Source: a virus
Virus record (IMG/VR): IMGVR_UViG_3300030116_002560
Coordinates: 7,260 to 57,269 of that record
DNA: 50,010 nucleotides
Strand: one strand, 5' to 3'
Shown: in pieces, positions 31,448 through 42,262 of the stretch
How positions within the stretch are numbered: position 1 is the first letter of the stretch
Layout: every line of letters begins with the position of its first letter
Notes under the pieces: generated by a model
The model's database searches: none
What the model saw: the letters and a program-made list of their open reading frames with translations, nothing else
Told to the model about the DNA's origin: nothing
Made by a program: the position numbers and the translations under genes

Positions 31448-34400
31448 TTACTCAGGATAATCTATTGATTGTGCAACACCTAAACCTTGGAAGTTAAGAT
31501 CTTTAGTCTCTATACCGCTATTTAAACCTTTTATATAGTTAAACCACTTGCCTTCCTTTTTAATAAACTCCGATATATAACCTTCTTGCAAATCGGTAAT
31601 TATACTTTCCGTGTACCACCCAGGCTCTGGAGCACCCGTAAATGCATTGTATGCTGATAAATTATTAACAACGTCTCCATCTGCATTTGTAATTTCTACA
31701 TATGGTCTTACCCTTGCTTGAGAACCTTCGTAGTTTATAGTTTTGAAACTCTTAACTAAGGAAGGATCCATGTTTAATACAGTTGTAACCGTAGAAGGAT
31801 ATACCATATCGTAAAATCTATTTCTAGCGTCACCTGTATTATGCTGGTATAATCCACCGTTGAACATAGTGTAATATTGATTTGATACACTTAAACCACT
31901 TTCTGGTATAAAAGACTTAAAGCTTACCCAACCCCTAACGTCTTCGTTAAAACTAACAGTTGTTGGTGCAAATAACGTAGTTCTTCTTACTAACGTGATA
32001 TTGTCTAATGTACCGGTTAAATTACCCTCACATGAGTAGAATACCAAAGCATTTGTTTGAGGATGAGGAAAATCCATTGGTATTTCTCCAGCTTCAGGGT
32101 ATCCTGAATTAATAGTTATTATTTGAGAATTAGGCGAATTAGGTAGTATTTCAAACGTCGTGTAACCATTACCTGGCGACAAATAATAACCGCATATAGA
32201 ACCTTCCGTAATATTATGATCGTAAGAAAGTGTGTAAGAAAAACCAGGTTGTAATTGTATAGATTGATAGACTATTACATCTTCAGGAGACTCGTTAAAA
32301 GATATTTGCCCTCCATACGAACCATCATACGTTATAAACTCTTGATCCTCAGGTATAATCCAGTTAGGTATCGTGCTAGCAATAAAGTACTCTGTAATAT
32401 CTTGAAGACTTATATTGTAAACACCTGCGTTTAAAGGACCAACGTTCAGAAATTTAACTTTACCCCACATACTTGTTGGGCCTGAATTTTGAAGTAGCGT
32501 GACTGCGTTATTAATAGATTCAAACACACCTGAAGGCGTGTTAGGCAAGTCTGCAAGAACTTCAGGCATACTACTGTCAAAGTTAAACTTAATCTTTACA
32601 TGAATACCGTTTACGTTGAGATCGTCGAAATCAATTCCACACAAAAATCCTTGGCCTTCATTATTGAATACGCTAAACTGTAATCCATTGTGAATATTTG
32701 TATTACCACCGTTAAAAGGAGATGCTAATACCTGAAAATTAAATTCGTAACCATCGTCTGTTGCTTGAGGCGATACCTCAAAATCTTGCGCAAACACTTG
32801 TGGAAAACCAATCTCGCCGTTCCAAGCGATGTAATTTTGTGACGTGTTAGGTGTAACAGGTCCATACGTAAAATTAGGCTCTTGAAGTATATTTTGTGAA
32901 TCAAAATATTGTTGACCACTTATGATATACCAATCTTCAGCAAAGCCAGGTTCTACCTCGTCTGTTATGTCAAACACGGTTACAGAAGCTATTGCTCGAT
33001 CGTTGTTCCCAGCATTCATAATAACTATTTTGCTTGCGTTTTCAGGATCTAAAAGAGTAAACGCGCCTGGTTGCTGTAAGCCATTTGATGAGGCTTTAAA
33101 TACAATTCTATGCCTTTCATAGCCACTGGTTGTTTCTTCAACTTCATAAGCCCCACCATTATCTTGGCTTATTAATACTAATTCTGAAGTAGGCCAATCA
33201 GGCGGATTAGCGGAAAAGTTACCTAGTACAAATTCAGTTGTACCGGTTGAAAGAGCTGAAGGTTGGAGACTTTTTATATCTATAGCATACCACCTATCTT
33301 CTTGAAAAGAAAACTCATTTTGAAATATATGAGTTATACTATTAAACGGCTGTAAATAGGCATGACCATCGACATTTATAAATTGAGAATCAAATATGTT
33401 TCCTTGACCAGTATCGAACGAAGAGTCGTACTGAGGGAATGGTTCACCTAAGATATTAGTACCTGACTGAGGAGCTGGCACAAAGTAACTAAGACCAGTA
33501 GCTGGATCCGTGTTTTCAAATAATGGGGTTGTGTCACCGTAAAGGTTTACGTTTTGGACAAGTAAACTAGCATTGGCAGTAGACCAATACTCTGGATCAT
33601 AATGTACAACTCTCGCCCAACCAGGTATATCTTCTGATGGGAAAGGATTCTGAGCCTCAATAGCGGGGATTGCCGGTGTATTTGCCTTGTTTTGTTTAAA
33701 GACTTTTAGCACCTTAAGGTTCATTAATACAAGCTCGGTAAAATCTTGTAAATCCTGCGTTCCCGCTCCTCCGTTTATATCTGGAATACCTAGTAATGGA
33801 TCTGTAAATACCTCAATTTTTACTTTAAGGTCTTGGACTACAATAGATGTATCTTCCGTGCCGTTACTGAATTTAAAAAATACAGAGTGGTTATAGTTGC
33901 CGTTTAAAGCACCTGACGAAGCTCCTGGAAATTCAACCTCGCTAACAGACATAAATCCTCTTCTGTTTAATACATTGGGATTGTTAACTTGAGCCGCAAA
34001 ACCCTCTGGAAGTTGTTCATCAAAATCAAAAGCTTGATTTGTCCAATACGTTGAAGGATCAGATTGATCGTATAAATTATCTGGTTGTATAATTAAAGAG
34101 TTATCAACCACGTTATTAATTGTGTCTCCAGCGCCGTCAAGAAGAGTAATTTTAATATTAGTTGGATTTACACCGTGGTTATTATATTGAACATTAAAAG
34201 AAATATAAATTTCTTCACCATTTAGTATAGTGTTGTTATTTACTGTTTCACTTTGTTCAGCAGCCCATTCAGATATGCCATCTGGAACGTTATTATTAAT
34301 ATCAGCGCCTTGGACGTAGTTAGTTACAATATATCCAAATTTACCGTTATGGTCTGGAGTACTTCTAAAAGTTATACCAAGACTAGGTGTATCATCATCA

Positions 34401-37400
34401 TAAAACTCAGCGGGATAAAGACCAGCATCTACTTGATCGCCGTTTTCTGCGAATATACTAGGGTACGCAGCGCCTGAATCGTATAGATTAACGTCTGCAT
34501 AACCGCCATTACCAGGTACCGTATCGCTTATATTGCCCAGTTGAGTACCTAAACTAAGATTATTAGGATCAATAGGATTTGCAAGCGTGCCTAAATCATC
34601 GCTATAAGTAAATCTAGTATAGTATGCTCCACTTACACCTGTGTTAGAATTAAACAAGTTATGATTATTACCTTGATAGTGTAAAATATCCCATGCGTCT
34701 CCGCTAGTAGTATAAGGAATAATAGCGAAAGCAGCGTCAGTAGCGTCGACTCCAGTTTGACCTACTACTACATCAAATACATTGTTTAAACTACCAAGCG
34801 GTATCGGGTGGTAGTGCTGTACTTCTGTCATGCTGTTTAGCTCTCTGTTAAATACAGGCACGTTAATATTTGGCTGATCAACAAATAGCTCAGCTAAAGT
34901 AGTAAGTTCAACGCTTGACCCGCCTTGAGCTAATGAACCATTGATTATAATGTCATCTGGCGCAGGTAGTTGCTCCAACTCTGTACCACCTGATATAGAC
35001 GAGTTTTGTATAATGTTCTCGTAAGGTTTAGGCTTGATAGTAATATTGTAGTGCTTACTATAGCCATCGTAAGTGCCCAGTAAATCAGCATCATCTCTTA
35101 GGTTGTCTCTAAACCAATCGCGCATACCAGCATCCGATATAGGTGTAAGCCCATCCATAGAAAGTCTTAGTACAGCGCCTCTTTGTTTGTCTGTAAAATA
35201 TGCTCTGTACGAGTCGTAAGCAAAAGATTCTGGGTTTTGAGATATACCGTAGTCACCAACAAATGGGACGGCTTGTCCTAACACTCTTTCTGTGGCTACT
35301 AACTGAGGATTTCCATCTGCATTAAATAATGCATCTTTATTAGCTAATATCTTTAGTATTCTGTCTTCACATAGAGCCACTAAATCTGTGTTTCTAGAAA
35401 ATAACTTTTGTATACTACCGTAAGTAGGATTAAGATCTTTAGTAATCTTTTCGGCTTGAATAAACTGATTTAAGTTGTTTACACCTGAATCAGAATTATA
35501 TATACCAGAGTATATTAAGCCAGATTTTCTATTTTCTTCAGAATAAGGTTCTTCTAGTGTAGCAGAAACTCTAGCTCCATTAGTTATCCTCATTTCATTA
35601 AATGCATCTCTTATTCTGTTTGATTCAACACCATCGCCAAAGCTAAAAGCATTATACCAGTTTAAACCCACATCTAAAGTAACATCATTTATTTCAGATA
35701 TTGTAAATTCAGTTATAGTATCACCTTCTAAACCGTCAATATAATCAGACCAGTTGTCTATAGGCATATCTATTCTGCCTATAGTATAACTATTGTCATT
35801 CCTTATGAACTTAAATAAAGCTCCGTTATAGTTCGCCGGATTACCTTGTATATTTTCCTGCGGAAGTCCTGGCTCTATAGTAAATGACTGGCCTTCGTTC
35901 CAACTAATGATACGCATGTCTTGAGGTATATCAGATGGATTTAGTGTACCTACAGCGTCTTCATCAGGTACACCTAAGTCATTGTTTGCGTTAGGTAAAG
36001 CTATAAGTTTTACTTCGCATCCTATAGGAGCAAAAATCTCTCTATCTTGACCTGTTATTCTAGTAGGTATATTAGAACTAGCTTCGTGATATATATTTAG
36101 CTCTTCAACTTGAGATGGCTCAGTTTCCCATATTGTAGGATAACTAAGCACTGTATCATTAAGACTAGGAACAGAAGTATCTATGAATTGTATTCTAGTG
36201 GGGTTAGCTGCGTGAACTCCACTTGCATCATCTGCTATATTGTATGTTTGCATGGTTGGGTCTTTATCAACCTCTATGACGTAACAAATTCTTCTATTAT
36301 TAGCTTGACCGAAGTGCTTTATTCTATCGTGTAGAGTATCCAAAGCTTCAGCTTCACCCGCGGCATTACCACCAGGAGACCATTTATCAGCCCAAGCGCT
36401 TGCTGCTTCTTCAACGCTGTTTCCTCCTGCTACATATTCCGTGCCAGTCCACATCCACTTCATTCGCCATGGAGTATGGTTATATAGTTTAACCTCAGTA
36501 ACATCAAGTATGCTATACACCTCATTAGTAGTGTCACCCGCAAACACAAATTGATTACCTGTTTGTATTTGATCTACAAAATTCGCTACGTTCTGATCTT
36601 CTAACCCGCCTTCTAAATACGCTGGATTCCATTGATTAAAGTGTTGATCTGCATAGTGAGAGTTATAACCACCTGCGGCGCCTTGATCTTCTGGCGATGT
36701 CTCAAGCCCAACACCAAACTCGCTAGATACTTCTCCCACATTGTCGTAGCTACCCTCAAACTCTACCCAGTTAATTGGATTTGAACCAAATGCTGGCGCT
36801 GGAGGCTCCATCAGCGAACTATTTGTCCAAGACGGAACTGCCGTAAAACCACCTTCATTCATGTTTGCGCTAGTTGGAGTCTTAGTAAATATACCTCCTC
36901 CCCATATGCCTTGCATCATTCTAGCATGGCTTTTCATACCCCACACGTTTGGAAGTGGTATGCCGGAAAAATCTCCATCATGAAGATCTACTCCAGGCGC
37001 TAAAAACGACAAGTGTATATAATACTTACCTTCCGCCGAGTACGCGTTGTCTGTGAGATATCTCTCGTATATACTACTTCTTAACCATTGTCTAGCGCCG
37101 AACACATGGTGGTTAGTAGATGTTACAACACCTTCAAGCCCATTTATAGTATTGCTGTTCGCTAAACTAGTTGATTGTATTCTAGGTCCAAGACCATGCC
37201 CGCCAAAACTTGTTGTGAAATTAGCAAATTCGCCTTGGGCACTAGCATTAGTTAAAGAGTCTTGACTTGTGCCCCAGCCATAAACCACAGCATCTGTGTC
37301 AAAAATATCTTCAGCCGCTGGCGTCTGTATGCCTCCCCAGTGAAACTTATCGTATATAGTTGTAGCGCCAAACCATCCTTCCCCAGACTCTTTAGCGAAA

Positions 37401-39958
37401 TTACTACCCGAAGGGTTTGATGCGACAAATCGCAGATTGTCTATAAAAAATACTCCGCCAGTAGTACCTATAGTCTCTGGAGGTGTTTCTAAGGTCGAAA
37501 AACTATCTATTAAATCCTGCCACTCTGATGGCGTATTAAGCCCAGTTACACTGTCGTCAGCATCGTCTGTAGCACTATAGTTACTTGCTAGCTCTACTTG
37601 CGTATCATTGCTAGGAGGTGTTACCGTAGACGTATTAGAATTTACAATTCCATCGAACTCCGAATCACCATCTGCATTGTGTGTGTCATAAAGCCAAAAA
37701 GACTGCGCGCTTTCTAATGCTATTATACCAGAGCTTTGCACAGATGTAAAAGAATCGTCTGATTTAATTTTAACAAAAAACTTTCCACTAAAATCTTCTG
37801 GGTTTCTTCTGTCTCTACGTTCTATTTTAAACTTTAAACCAGTAGGCCAGTTGTCAGCTAATGCTTTATCGTCAGCGCTAATTTTTTCTGATAACTTTAA
37901 TATATACACGTTACCATTACTTATTCTAACGCTAGACACTTTGTATCTTGTAGAGATATTTGAGGTTTCTCCAGTATCGTCCGGTAGCTCCCAAGACAAA
38001 TAAACATCCTTAACCAACGTATCGGCAAACGTTTGCAGCACGTTTGTTTCTGGGTTTATCACGTCAGCACTTTCTTCTGCTACTAGCGGTGCTCCACCAA
38101 TTTGAAACCAACGCGTCTTTTGAAGATATATTATATCCGTCTCTGCGTTTATAGATTTATCTTGTTCAGTGAATAATGGGGTTGGTTCATTAGGATCAAA
38201 AGGAATTTCAACATCGCCTTCTGAACTTACTCCGTCAGCTGGGTTAGTTACAATACCTAAATTAGTAAATACGTATCTAACAGCATCAGGCGCTTCGTTT
38301 TTAATATCTAGTACTTGAAACTTGTTCTCATAAGCAACTTGCGTAGGATCACTATTATTATAGGCTTTTTTAGCTATAATAAAATCATCTTCCATAAGTT
38401 TATTTCTATCAGAAGACGGGAAAGAAATCCAAACGTGATCGTCAGTATTCTTGTAATCAACGTGCTTAGGCGGTATATACGCCTTATCCATAATTAGATT
38501 GTAATACTCAGACGAAGTTTCTTTAACATAGAACTTGTAGTAGCTAGCCCACTCTGGCAGATAGTCTTGAAGGCTACTCTTAAACATTAATGAGTTACTA
38601 GCGTTCTTACCTAGTTCTGGATCTGACCATTGTATCCTAACACTACCTTCTGTCGACGTAAACACAGGTGTTTCTCTACCGTACTTATCACCCACTACAA
38701 CACCTACTTGATAGTCTCTTTGAGATTTAAGTGTTCTTAAACCTCCTTGGGTAAAGTTTTGTAAACCCCTATATTCAAAATCAGATAATAGCTTAGGTTT
38801 AGTTTCTAAATCATAACCTTGGCTATAGTTACCGTAAACAACTCTATTACCTATTATTTCTTGAGATAAAGCTTTTTTAGGAACGTTATCCCAGGGTCTT
38901 AAAAGTTGATTTGATGGTAAAGCGGCGTGAATACTTTCGCTAGTAATTATATACTTTCCTTGGCTAGTAGACTGTGTGTTTTCGCTTTCGTATAGTTGAG
39001 AAGAACCTAACTCGTTCCACTCTTCACTGTCTTTCTTTATATTCGCTATAGAGTATACTACATTAGAGTTTTCTTGCTTATATAGAATATCAACTTGAAC
39101 TACGTCTTCTGGTATATCACAAGGTACAAAATCGTATATACATATCGAACTAATAAAGTTCGACATAGCTTTATTATAAGGCTCATCTGTAAAATAAGCG
39201 TTATTTGAGCTTATACCATCTTGATATTCAGGATTAAACGCTACTTCTGTAAAAGGTCCAAATGCAGAATACTCGCCGTCTTTATATTTATATCTAAAAC
39301 AAAATCTTGGTAGTATTTTTTCAAATATAGGTTCTTGACTTGAGTACTCTAGGTTTTTAAGTTCTATAAAAGGAGCTATGCTAGGTTTTCTTTTAACTAC
39401 AGTAACGTGCTCGGTTTGCAACGGTCCAATATCATTTTCGTCAACGAATAGTCTAGCGTGGTCTTGTTCGTTTATATTTAATAAAGGATCTTGTTGGCTT
39501 GAGTTTCTAACATTAATTCTCTTTGGCTCGTTTTCGCCGTCAGTCCAAAACAAAAACTCGTCGATTATATTTATACCGCTAATATAACTTCCTGAAAAAT
39601 TTAAGAAAGCTTCAAACTCGTTATTAGACTTAGATACATCTACAGCGATGAATCTAGACTCGGAAGAAGAGGCATCATATTCTATAATAGCATCTTTATC
39701 TATTCCTGACACTAACCAGTACAACTTGTTGGTAGTTTCGTCTGGAACGCTACCCACACAAGTATAACCGTTAAGACCTCCTACAAGTCCCTCTATACTA
39801 GTGTTGCCTAATATATTTTGAACAGTACCAGCGTTAGATTCTTCAGATGACGTAACGTCCACATTGAGAGCGTCTCTATACGAACCATTCTGAATTAATC
39901 TTTCGTCAAGGTCTTTATTCATTTTACCTTGACTAAAAGTATTCTTAATTTCAGGCAT
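31448..39958 (-). CDS. giant structural protein, 2836 aa
   Basis: A 2836-residue protein of beta-rich, Asn/Asp/Gly-rich sequence. The start, FSQGKMNKDLDERLIQNGSY then RDALNV, and 'FLFWTDGENEPKRINV' (about 135-150) resemble large marine phage structural proteins that I group with stabilisation or beta-propeller neck/tail proteins (P22 gp10-like). Another conserved-looking block is near residues 1560-1640 (LGQAVPFVGDYGISQNPES, then YFTDKQRGAVLRLSMDG). The C-terminal 1200 residues carry repeated 'NPDWPTSEL'- and 'GFSYTLSYDHN'-like beta sandwiches that may bind carbohydrate. No catalytic residues are recognised. It is probably the main tail hub, spike or ring with host-contact extensions. Confidence 0.75.
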   Translation of the reverse strand: MPEIKNTFSQGKMNKDLDERLIQNGSYRDALNVDVTSSEESNAGTVQNILGNTSIEGLVGGLNGYTCVGSVPDETTNKLYWLVSGIDKDAIIEYDASSSESRFIAVDVSKSNNEFEAFLNFSGSYISGINIIDEFLFWTDGENEPKRINVRNSSQQDPLLNINEQDHARLFVDENDIGPLQTEHVTVVKRKPSIAPFIELKNLEYSSQEPIFEKILPRFCFRYKYKDGEYSAFGPFTEVAFNPEYQDGISSNNAYFTDEPYNKAMSNFISSICIYDFVPCDIPEDVVQVDILYKQENSNVVYSIANIKKDSEEWNELGSSQLYESENTQSTSQGKYIITSESIHAALPSNQLLRPWDNVPKKALSQEIIGNRVVYGNYSQGYDLETKPKLLSDFEYRGLQNFTQGGLRTLKSQRDYQVGVVVGDKYGRETPVFTSTEGSVRIQWSDPELGKNASNSLMFKSSLQDYLPEWASYYKFYVKETSSEYYNLIMDKAYIPPKHVDYKNTDDHVWISFPSSDRNKLMEDDFIIAKKAYNNSDPTQVAYENKFQVLDIKNEAPDAVRYVFTNLGIVTNPADGVSSEGDVEIPFDPNEPTPLFTEQDKSINAETDIIYLQKTRWFQIGGAPLVAEESADVINPETNVLQTFADTLVKDVYLSWELPDDTGETSNISTRYKVSSVRISNGNVYILKLSEKISADDKALADNWPTGLKFKIERRDRRNPEDFSGKFFVKIKSDDSFTSVQSSGIIALESAQSFWLYDTHNADGDSEFDGIVNSNTSTVTPPSNDTQVELASNYSATDDADDSVTGLNTPSEWQDLIDSFSTLETPPETIGTTGGVFFIDNLRFVASNPSGSNFAKESGEGWFGATTIYDKFHWGGIQTPAAEDIFDTDAVVYGWGTSQDSLTNASAQGEFANFTTSFGGHGLGPRIQSTSLANSNTINGLEGVVTSTNHHVFGARQWLRSSIYERYLTDNAYSAEGKYYIHLSFLAPGVDLHDGDFSGIPLPNVWGMKSHARMMQGIWGGGIFTKTPTSANMNEGGFTAVPSWTNSSLMEPPAPAFGSNPINWVEFEGSYDNVGEVSSEFGVGLETSPEDQGAAGGYNSHYADQHFNQWNPAYLEGGLEDQNVANFVDQIQTGNQFVFAGDTTNEVYSILDVTEVKLYNHTPWRMKWMWTGTEYVAGGNSVEEAASAWADKWSPGGNAAGEAEALDTLHDRIKHFGQANNRRICYVIEVDKDPTMQTYNIADDASGVHAANPTRIQFIDTSVPSLNDTVLSYPTIWETEPSQVEELNIYHEASSNIPTRITGQDREIFAPIGCEVKLIALPNANNDLGVPDEDAVGTLNPSDIPQDMRIISWNEGQSFTIEPGLPQENIQGNPANYNGALFKFIRNDNSYTIGRIDMPIDNWSDYIDGLEGDTITEFTISEINDVTLDVGLNWYNAFSFGDGVESNRIRDAFNEMRITNGARVSATLEEPYSEENRKSGLIYSGIYNSDSGVNNLNQFIQAEKITKDLNPTYGSIQKLFSRNTDLVALCEDRILKILANKDALFNADGNPQLVATERVLGQAVPFVGDYGISQNPESFAYDSYRAYFTDKQRGAVLRLSMDGLTPISDAGMRDWFRDNLRDDADLLGTYDGYSKHYNITIKPKPYENIIQNSSISGGTELEQLPAPDDIIINGSLAQGGSSVELTTLAELFVDQPNINVPVFNRELNSMTEVQHYHPIPLGSLNNVFDVVVGQTGVDATDAAFAIIPYTTSGDAWDILHYQGNNHNLFNSNTGVSGAYYTRFTYSDDLGTLANPIDPNNLSLGTQLGNISDTVPGNGGYADVNLYDSGAAYPSIFAENGDQVDAGLYPAEFYDDDTPSLGITFRSTPDHNGKFGYIVTNYVQGADINNNVPDGISEWAAEQSETVNNNTILNGEEIYISFNVQYNNHGVNPTNIKITLLDGAGDTINNVVDNSLIIQPDNLYDQSDPSTYWTNQAFDFDEQLPEGFAAQVNNPNVLNRRGFMSVSEVEFPGASSGALNGNYNHSVFFKFSNGTEDTSIVVQDLKVKIEVFTDPLLGIPDINGGAGTQDLQDFTELVLMNLKVLKVFKQNKANTPAIPAIEAQNPFPSEDIPGWARVVHYDPEYWSTANASLLVQNVNLYGDTTPLFENTDPATGLSYFVPAPQSGTNILGEPFPQYDSSFDTGQGNIFDSQFINVDGHAYLQPFNSITHIFQNEFSFQEDRWYAIDIKSLQPSALSTGTTEFVLGNFSANPPDWPTSELVLISQDNGGAYEVEETTSGYERHRIVFKASSNGLQQPGAFTLLDPENASKIVIMNAGNNDRAIASVTVFDITDEVEPGFAEDWYIISGQQYFDSQNILQEPNFTYGPVTPNTSQNYIAWNGEIGFPQVFAQDFEVSPQATDDGYEFNFQVLASPFNGGNTNIHNGLQFSVFNNEGQGFLCGIDFDDLNVNGIHVKIKFNFDSSMPEVLADLPNTPSGVFESINNAVTLLQNSGPTSMWGKVKFLNVGPLNAGVYNISLQDITEYFIASTIPNWIIPEDQEFITYDGSYGGQISFNESPEDVIVYQSIQLQPGFSYTLSYDHNITEGSICGYYLSPGNGYTTFEILPNSPNSQIITINSGYPEAGEIPMDFPHPQTNALVFYSCEGNLTGTLDNITLVRRTTLFAPTTVSFNEDVRGWVSFKSFIPESGLSVSNQYYTMFNGGLYQHNTGDARNRFYDMVYPSTVTTVLNMDPSLVKSFKTINYEGSQARVRPYVEITNADGDVVNNLSAYNAFTGAPEPGWYTESIITDLQEGYISEFIKKEGKWFNYIKGLNSGIETKDLNFQGLGVAQSIDYPE

Positions 39959-39961
39959 GAA

Positions 39962-41488
39962 TTAGTGTTTAATTATTTTAGATTGACCTCTAAGAATTTG
40001 AGTTAATTCTTCTAGTTTAATATTAGATAATCTTAGTTTAGCTTTTCTTACAGCAGCAAACTTTTCTCGTTTATGAAAGCTAAGACGCCCACCACCGATG
40101 TTTGACCTAGTAGATATTACATCATATAGTATATGCTTATACATAGCATCTTCTGCTAATTTAGGCACTTGCATTTCTGCATCAGTGCCAAGACTATCAC
40201 TTATATAATCTAAGATCACAGTTTTACCGCTAATGTTAGATGAAAAGTGTATTCTACCTAATCTATCGTCAATATAGAAACTACCGTTTATTTGAGCATG
40301 CTCAGGATGTAATCCATATCTTTCATTAGGGTTAAGCCAATGCTGTTCGTATCTGTAGTCTTGTATAGAATCTTCTGACGGAACATGTGAGCTATAGTTG
40401 TTCCATGTAGATGAGTTCATTTCGTTACCTTCTGGAGATACTAAACTCATTGAGCCATTTGGCGTTTGTACAGACACTGAATCTACGGTAGTATTAACAA
40501 AAAGCTCGGTATATATACCAGAGTGCGTAGTCCATGGGGCAATAGATACAACAAGTGCATATACTGTTGTATAATTACTTACGTCTACTGTTATTGCTTT
40601 TTCTCCAGTTTCACCAGAAGTCCAACTTTCAAAACCAATAAAATTGTCTGTAGATAAGTTAGGTGATTCAGGCACACCGTTGACACCAGTATTAGCTCCA
40701 ATAATTTCCATGCTACCTGGCGAAGTGCTAATACCTATTCTCACTGTTGTGTTGGGCGTAGTATACGAGACTCCACTTGCTGCGACTTGAGTGCCAGTTG
40801 CTGTAGAAGTTGCCGTAGCTAGTAGTGTAACTTGGTCAAAAGCAGATACGTCTATTGGTTGCCAGCATGCTTGCGCTACACCAAATATAGGCTGTATAGT
40901 CGTTCCTTCGAAAACCGTTTTATACCTATGAGATGCGTTTCTAAAAGTTAAAGAACCGTCTACTACTGAAACATTAGAAGTTCCAGTGGTATTCTCTAGT
41001 GTAGGATTAACGTACGCATCGGTAAACGACCAAGGACCTCCCGCTTCTAAAGTAGAGTCAAAACTAGCGTTTTGCAAAAGCTCTATAAAACCGCCACCAA
41101 AAGAATATTCACCGCCCTCTTCTTGTTTTACTTGGAAAGGGTTTGACGTATGTCTCGTATGATATATGGGTCTTTTAACACCAGCGCTATCAGCCCACGA
41201 TACTTTAGTATAGTTAACATAGTCGTGAGGCAAGATCATTGTTAGGCTTGGCGGTACGTCAATTTGCTGAGACTTAAATGATTTAAATGTATCGAAAGAA
41301 AGTTCAGCTAAAGCTCTTTGCGCGTGAAAAGCTATATCAGCTCTTTTTGCTTTAGGTATCAACTTATCCTCACCAACGTACATAATTTGAAACTGGGTTA
41401 TAATGTCATCTAGCGAGACGAATTGATAATTACCGTAATCATTGCCTTGGTAATATTCTAAGTGTGTTGTATTATCTAATAAACCCAT
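39962..41488 (-). CDS. head-tail connector / ring-like virion protein, 508 aa
   Basis: A 508-residue protein in the neck position between the smaller connector-like gene and the giant tail protein. The N-terminal part (ISFDE-like helix KRADIAFHAQRALAELSFDT, about 63-82) and 'MILPHDYVNYTKVSWAD' (about 99-115) resemble adaptor/ring proteins of podovirus-like marine phages. A middle beta-rich insert (about 150-345) may be a decoration domain. The C-terminus is helical and basic. It is 4 bases from the next gene; its role is inferred from order and size. Confidence 0.7.
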   Translation of the reverse strand: MGLLDNTTHLEYYQGNDYGNYQFVSLDDIITQFQIMYVGEDKLIPKAKRADIAFHAQRALAELSFDTFKSFKSQQIDVPPSLTMILPHDYVNYTKVSWADSAGVKRPIYHTRHTSNPFQVKQEEGGEYSFGGGFIELLQNASFDSTLEAGGPWSFTDAYVNPTLENTTGTSNVSVVDGSLTFRNASHRYKTVFEGTTIQPIFGVAQACWQPIDVSAFDQVTLLATATSTATGTQVAASGVSYTTPNTTVRIGISTSPGSMEIIGANTGVNGVPESPNLSTDNFIGFESWTSGETGEKAITVDVSNYTTVYALVVSIAPWTTHSGIYTELFVNTTVDSVSVQTPNGSMSLVSPEGNEMNSSTWNNYSSHVPSEDSIQDYRYEQHWLNPNERYGLHPEHAQINGSFYIDDRLGRIHFSSNISGKTVILDYISDSLGTDAEMQVPKLAEDAMYKHILYDVISTRSNIGGGRLSFHKREKFAAVRKAKLRLSNIKLEELTQILRGQSKIIKH

Positions 41489-41492
41489 TTAA

Positions 41493-42203
41493 TTATGCTT
41501 TTGCTTGTTGAATATTTTTAGACTCCTCTTGCGCAGCCACTTGAACCACATCCATACTCTTTGAGCTAACACCAGCGTATTGAAGTATTTTTATGACTAG
41601 ATTTTTTTCTTCAGAATCGTGCAGTTCAAAGTCATTATAATCAGCCGCTGAAGTGTTTACAAGAGCCGCTTCGTTGACAACTAAGTATGCCCAATTAGCA
41701 ACAGAAGGTCTTCTTATATAATCTATTCTAATGCTATCATATACATCATTGCCACTTGGCGAACGATATATATTATTACCTGCTCTATAGTATATAGGTC
41801 TATTAGCTGGAGGCCTTGTTAAAGCAGCGGCTTCGTACATATCGTATTCTTTTTTAGTAACCTCTTCAGCTGTGTAAAAAATAGTTGTTCCAGTCGGCCT
41901 GTATTTTACTGTTTCTAATCTATAAACAGCCGGAGTTACCACGCTAAGATCTGCACCAGTTGGAGCTTCATTTACGCGAAATAAAGAGATCTTTTCTTCA
42001 ATAATATCTCTAGCGTCTGAACTTACTGTTTTATTACCAGGAATTCTAAGCATCTGGTTGAGGTCATAAAAGTATTGCTCAAATATTTCGTTTTGAGCCT
42101 GGTTGGCAAATAAGTTAAACTCCTGCGGAGTTATATAACCTCTTTGTTCTTTATTAGCTATAGCTAATACTGTTTGATATACTCTATCTACACTTACTGC
42201 CAT
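41493..42203 (-). CDS. connector-like virion protein, 236 aa
   Basis: A 236-residue protein starting MAVSVDRVYQTVLAIANKEQ. Residues 1-45 are helical (RGYITPQEFNLFANQAQNEI), and later beta segments include 'YRLETVKYRPTG' and 'DSIRIDYIRRPSVANW'. This fold pattern and position suit a head-tail adaptor. I place the start at ATG 42203; a longer frame from 42251 would translate the hairpin at 42226-42245 and is unlikely. The leader (AAAAAACGAATT) has no Shine-Dalgarno motif. Confidence 0.72.
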   Translation of the reverse strand: MAVSVDRVYQTVLAIANKEQRGYITPQEFNLFANQAQNEIFEQYFYDLNQMLRIPGNKTVSSDARDIIEEKISLFRVNEAPTGADLSVVTPAVYRLETVKYRPTGTTIFYTAEEVTKKEYDMYEAAALTRPPANRPIYYRAGNNIYRSPSGNDVYDSIRIDYIRRPSVANWAYLVVNEAALVNTSAADYNDFELHDSEEKNLVIKILQYAGVSSKSMDVVQVAAQEESKNIQQAKA

Positions 42204-42225
42204 AATTCGTTTTTTATAGTTTAGT

Positions 42226-42245
42226 GACCACCCCGAAGGGTGGCC
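42226..42245 (-). promoter_or_regulatory. stable UUCG-loop hairpin between head genes
   Basis: On the minus strand GGCCACCC and GGGTGGTC pair (one G-U) around a TTCG loop closed by C-G, the very stable cUUCGg form. It lies 17 bases after the upstream stop and about 22 bases before the next ATG. No T-run follows, so it is probably an mRNA stabiliser, processing site or weak attenuator rather than a full terminator. Confidence 0.7.
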
Positions 42246-42262
42246 ACCCAACTAAGTGATTA

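Noticed and set aside
42204-42251. N-terminal extension MGGHPSGWS... of the connector-like gene
   Set aside because: It would translate the UUCG hairpin; the internal ATG at 42203 has a typical A-rich leader and matches the start of the conserved-looking sequence.
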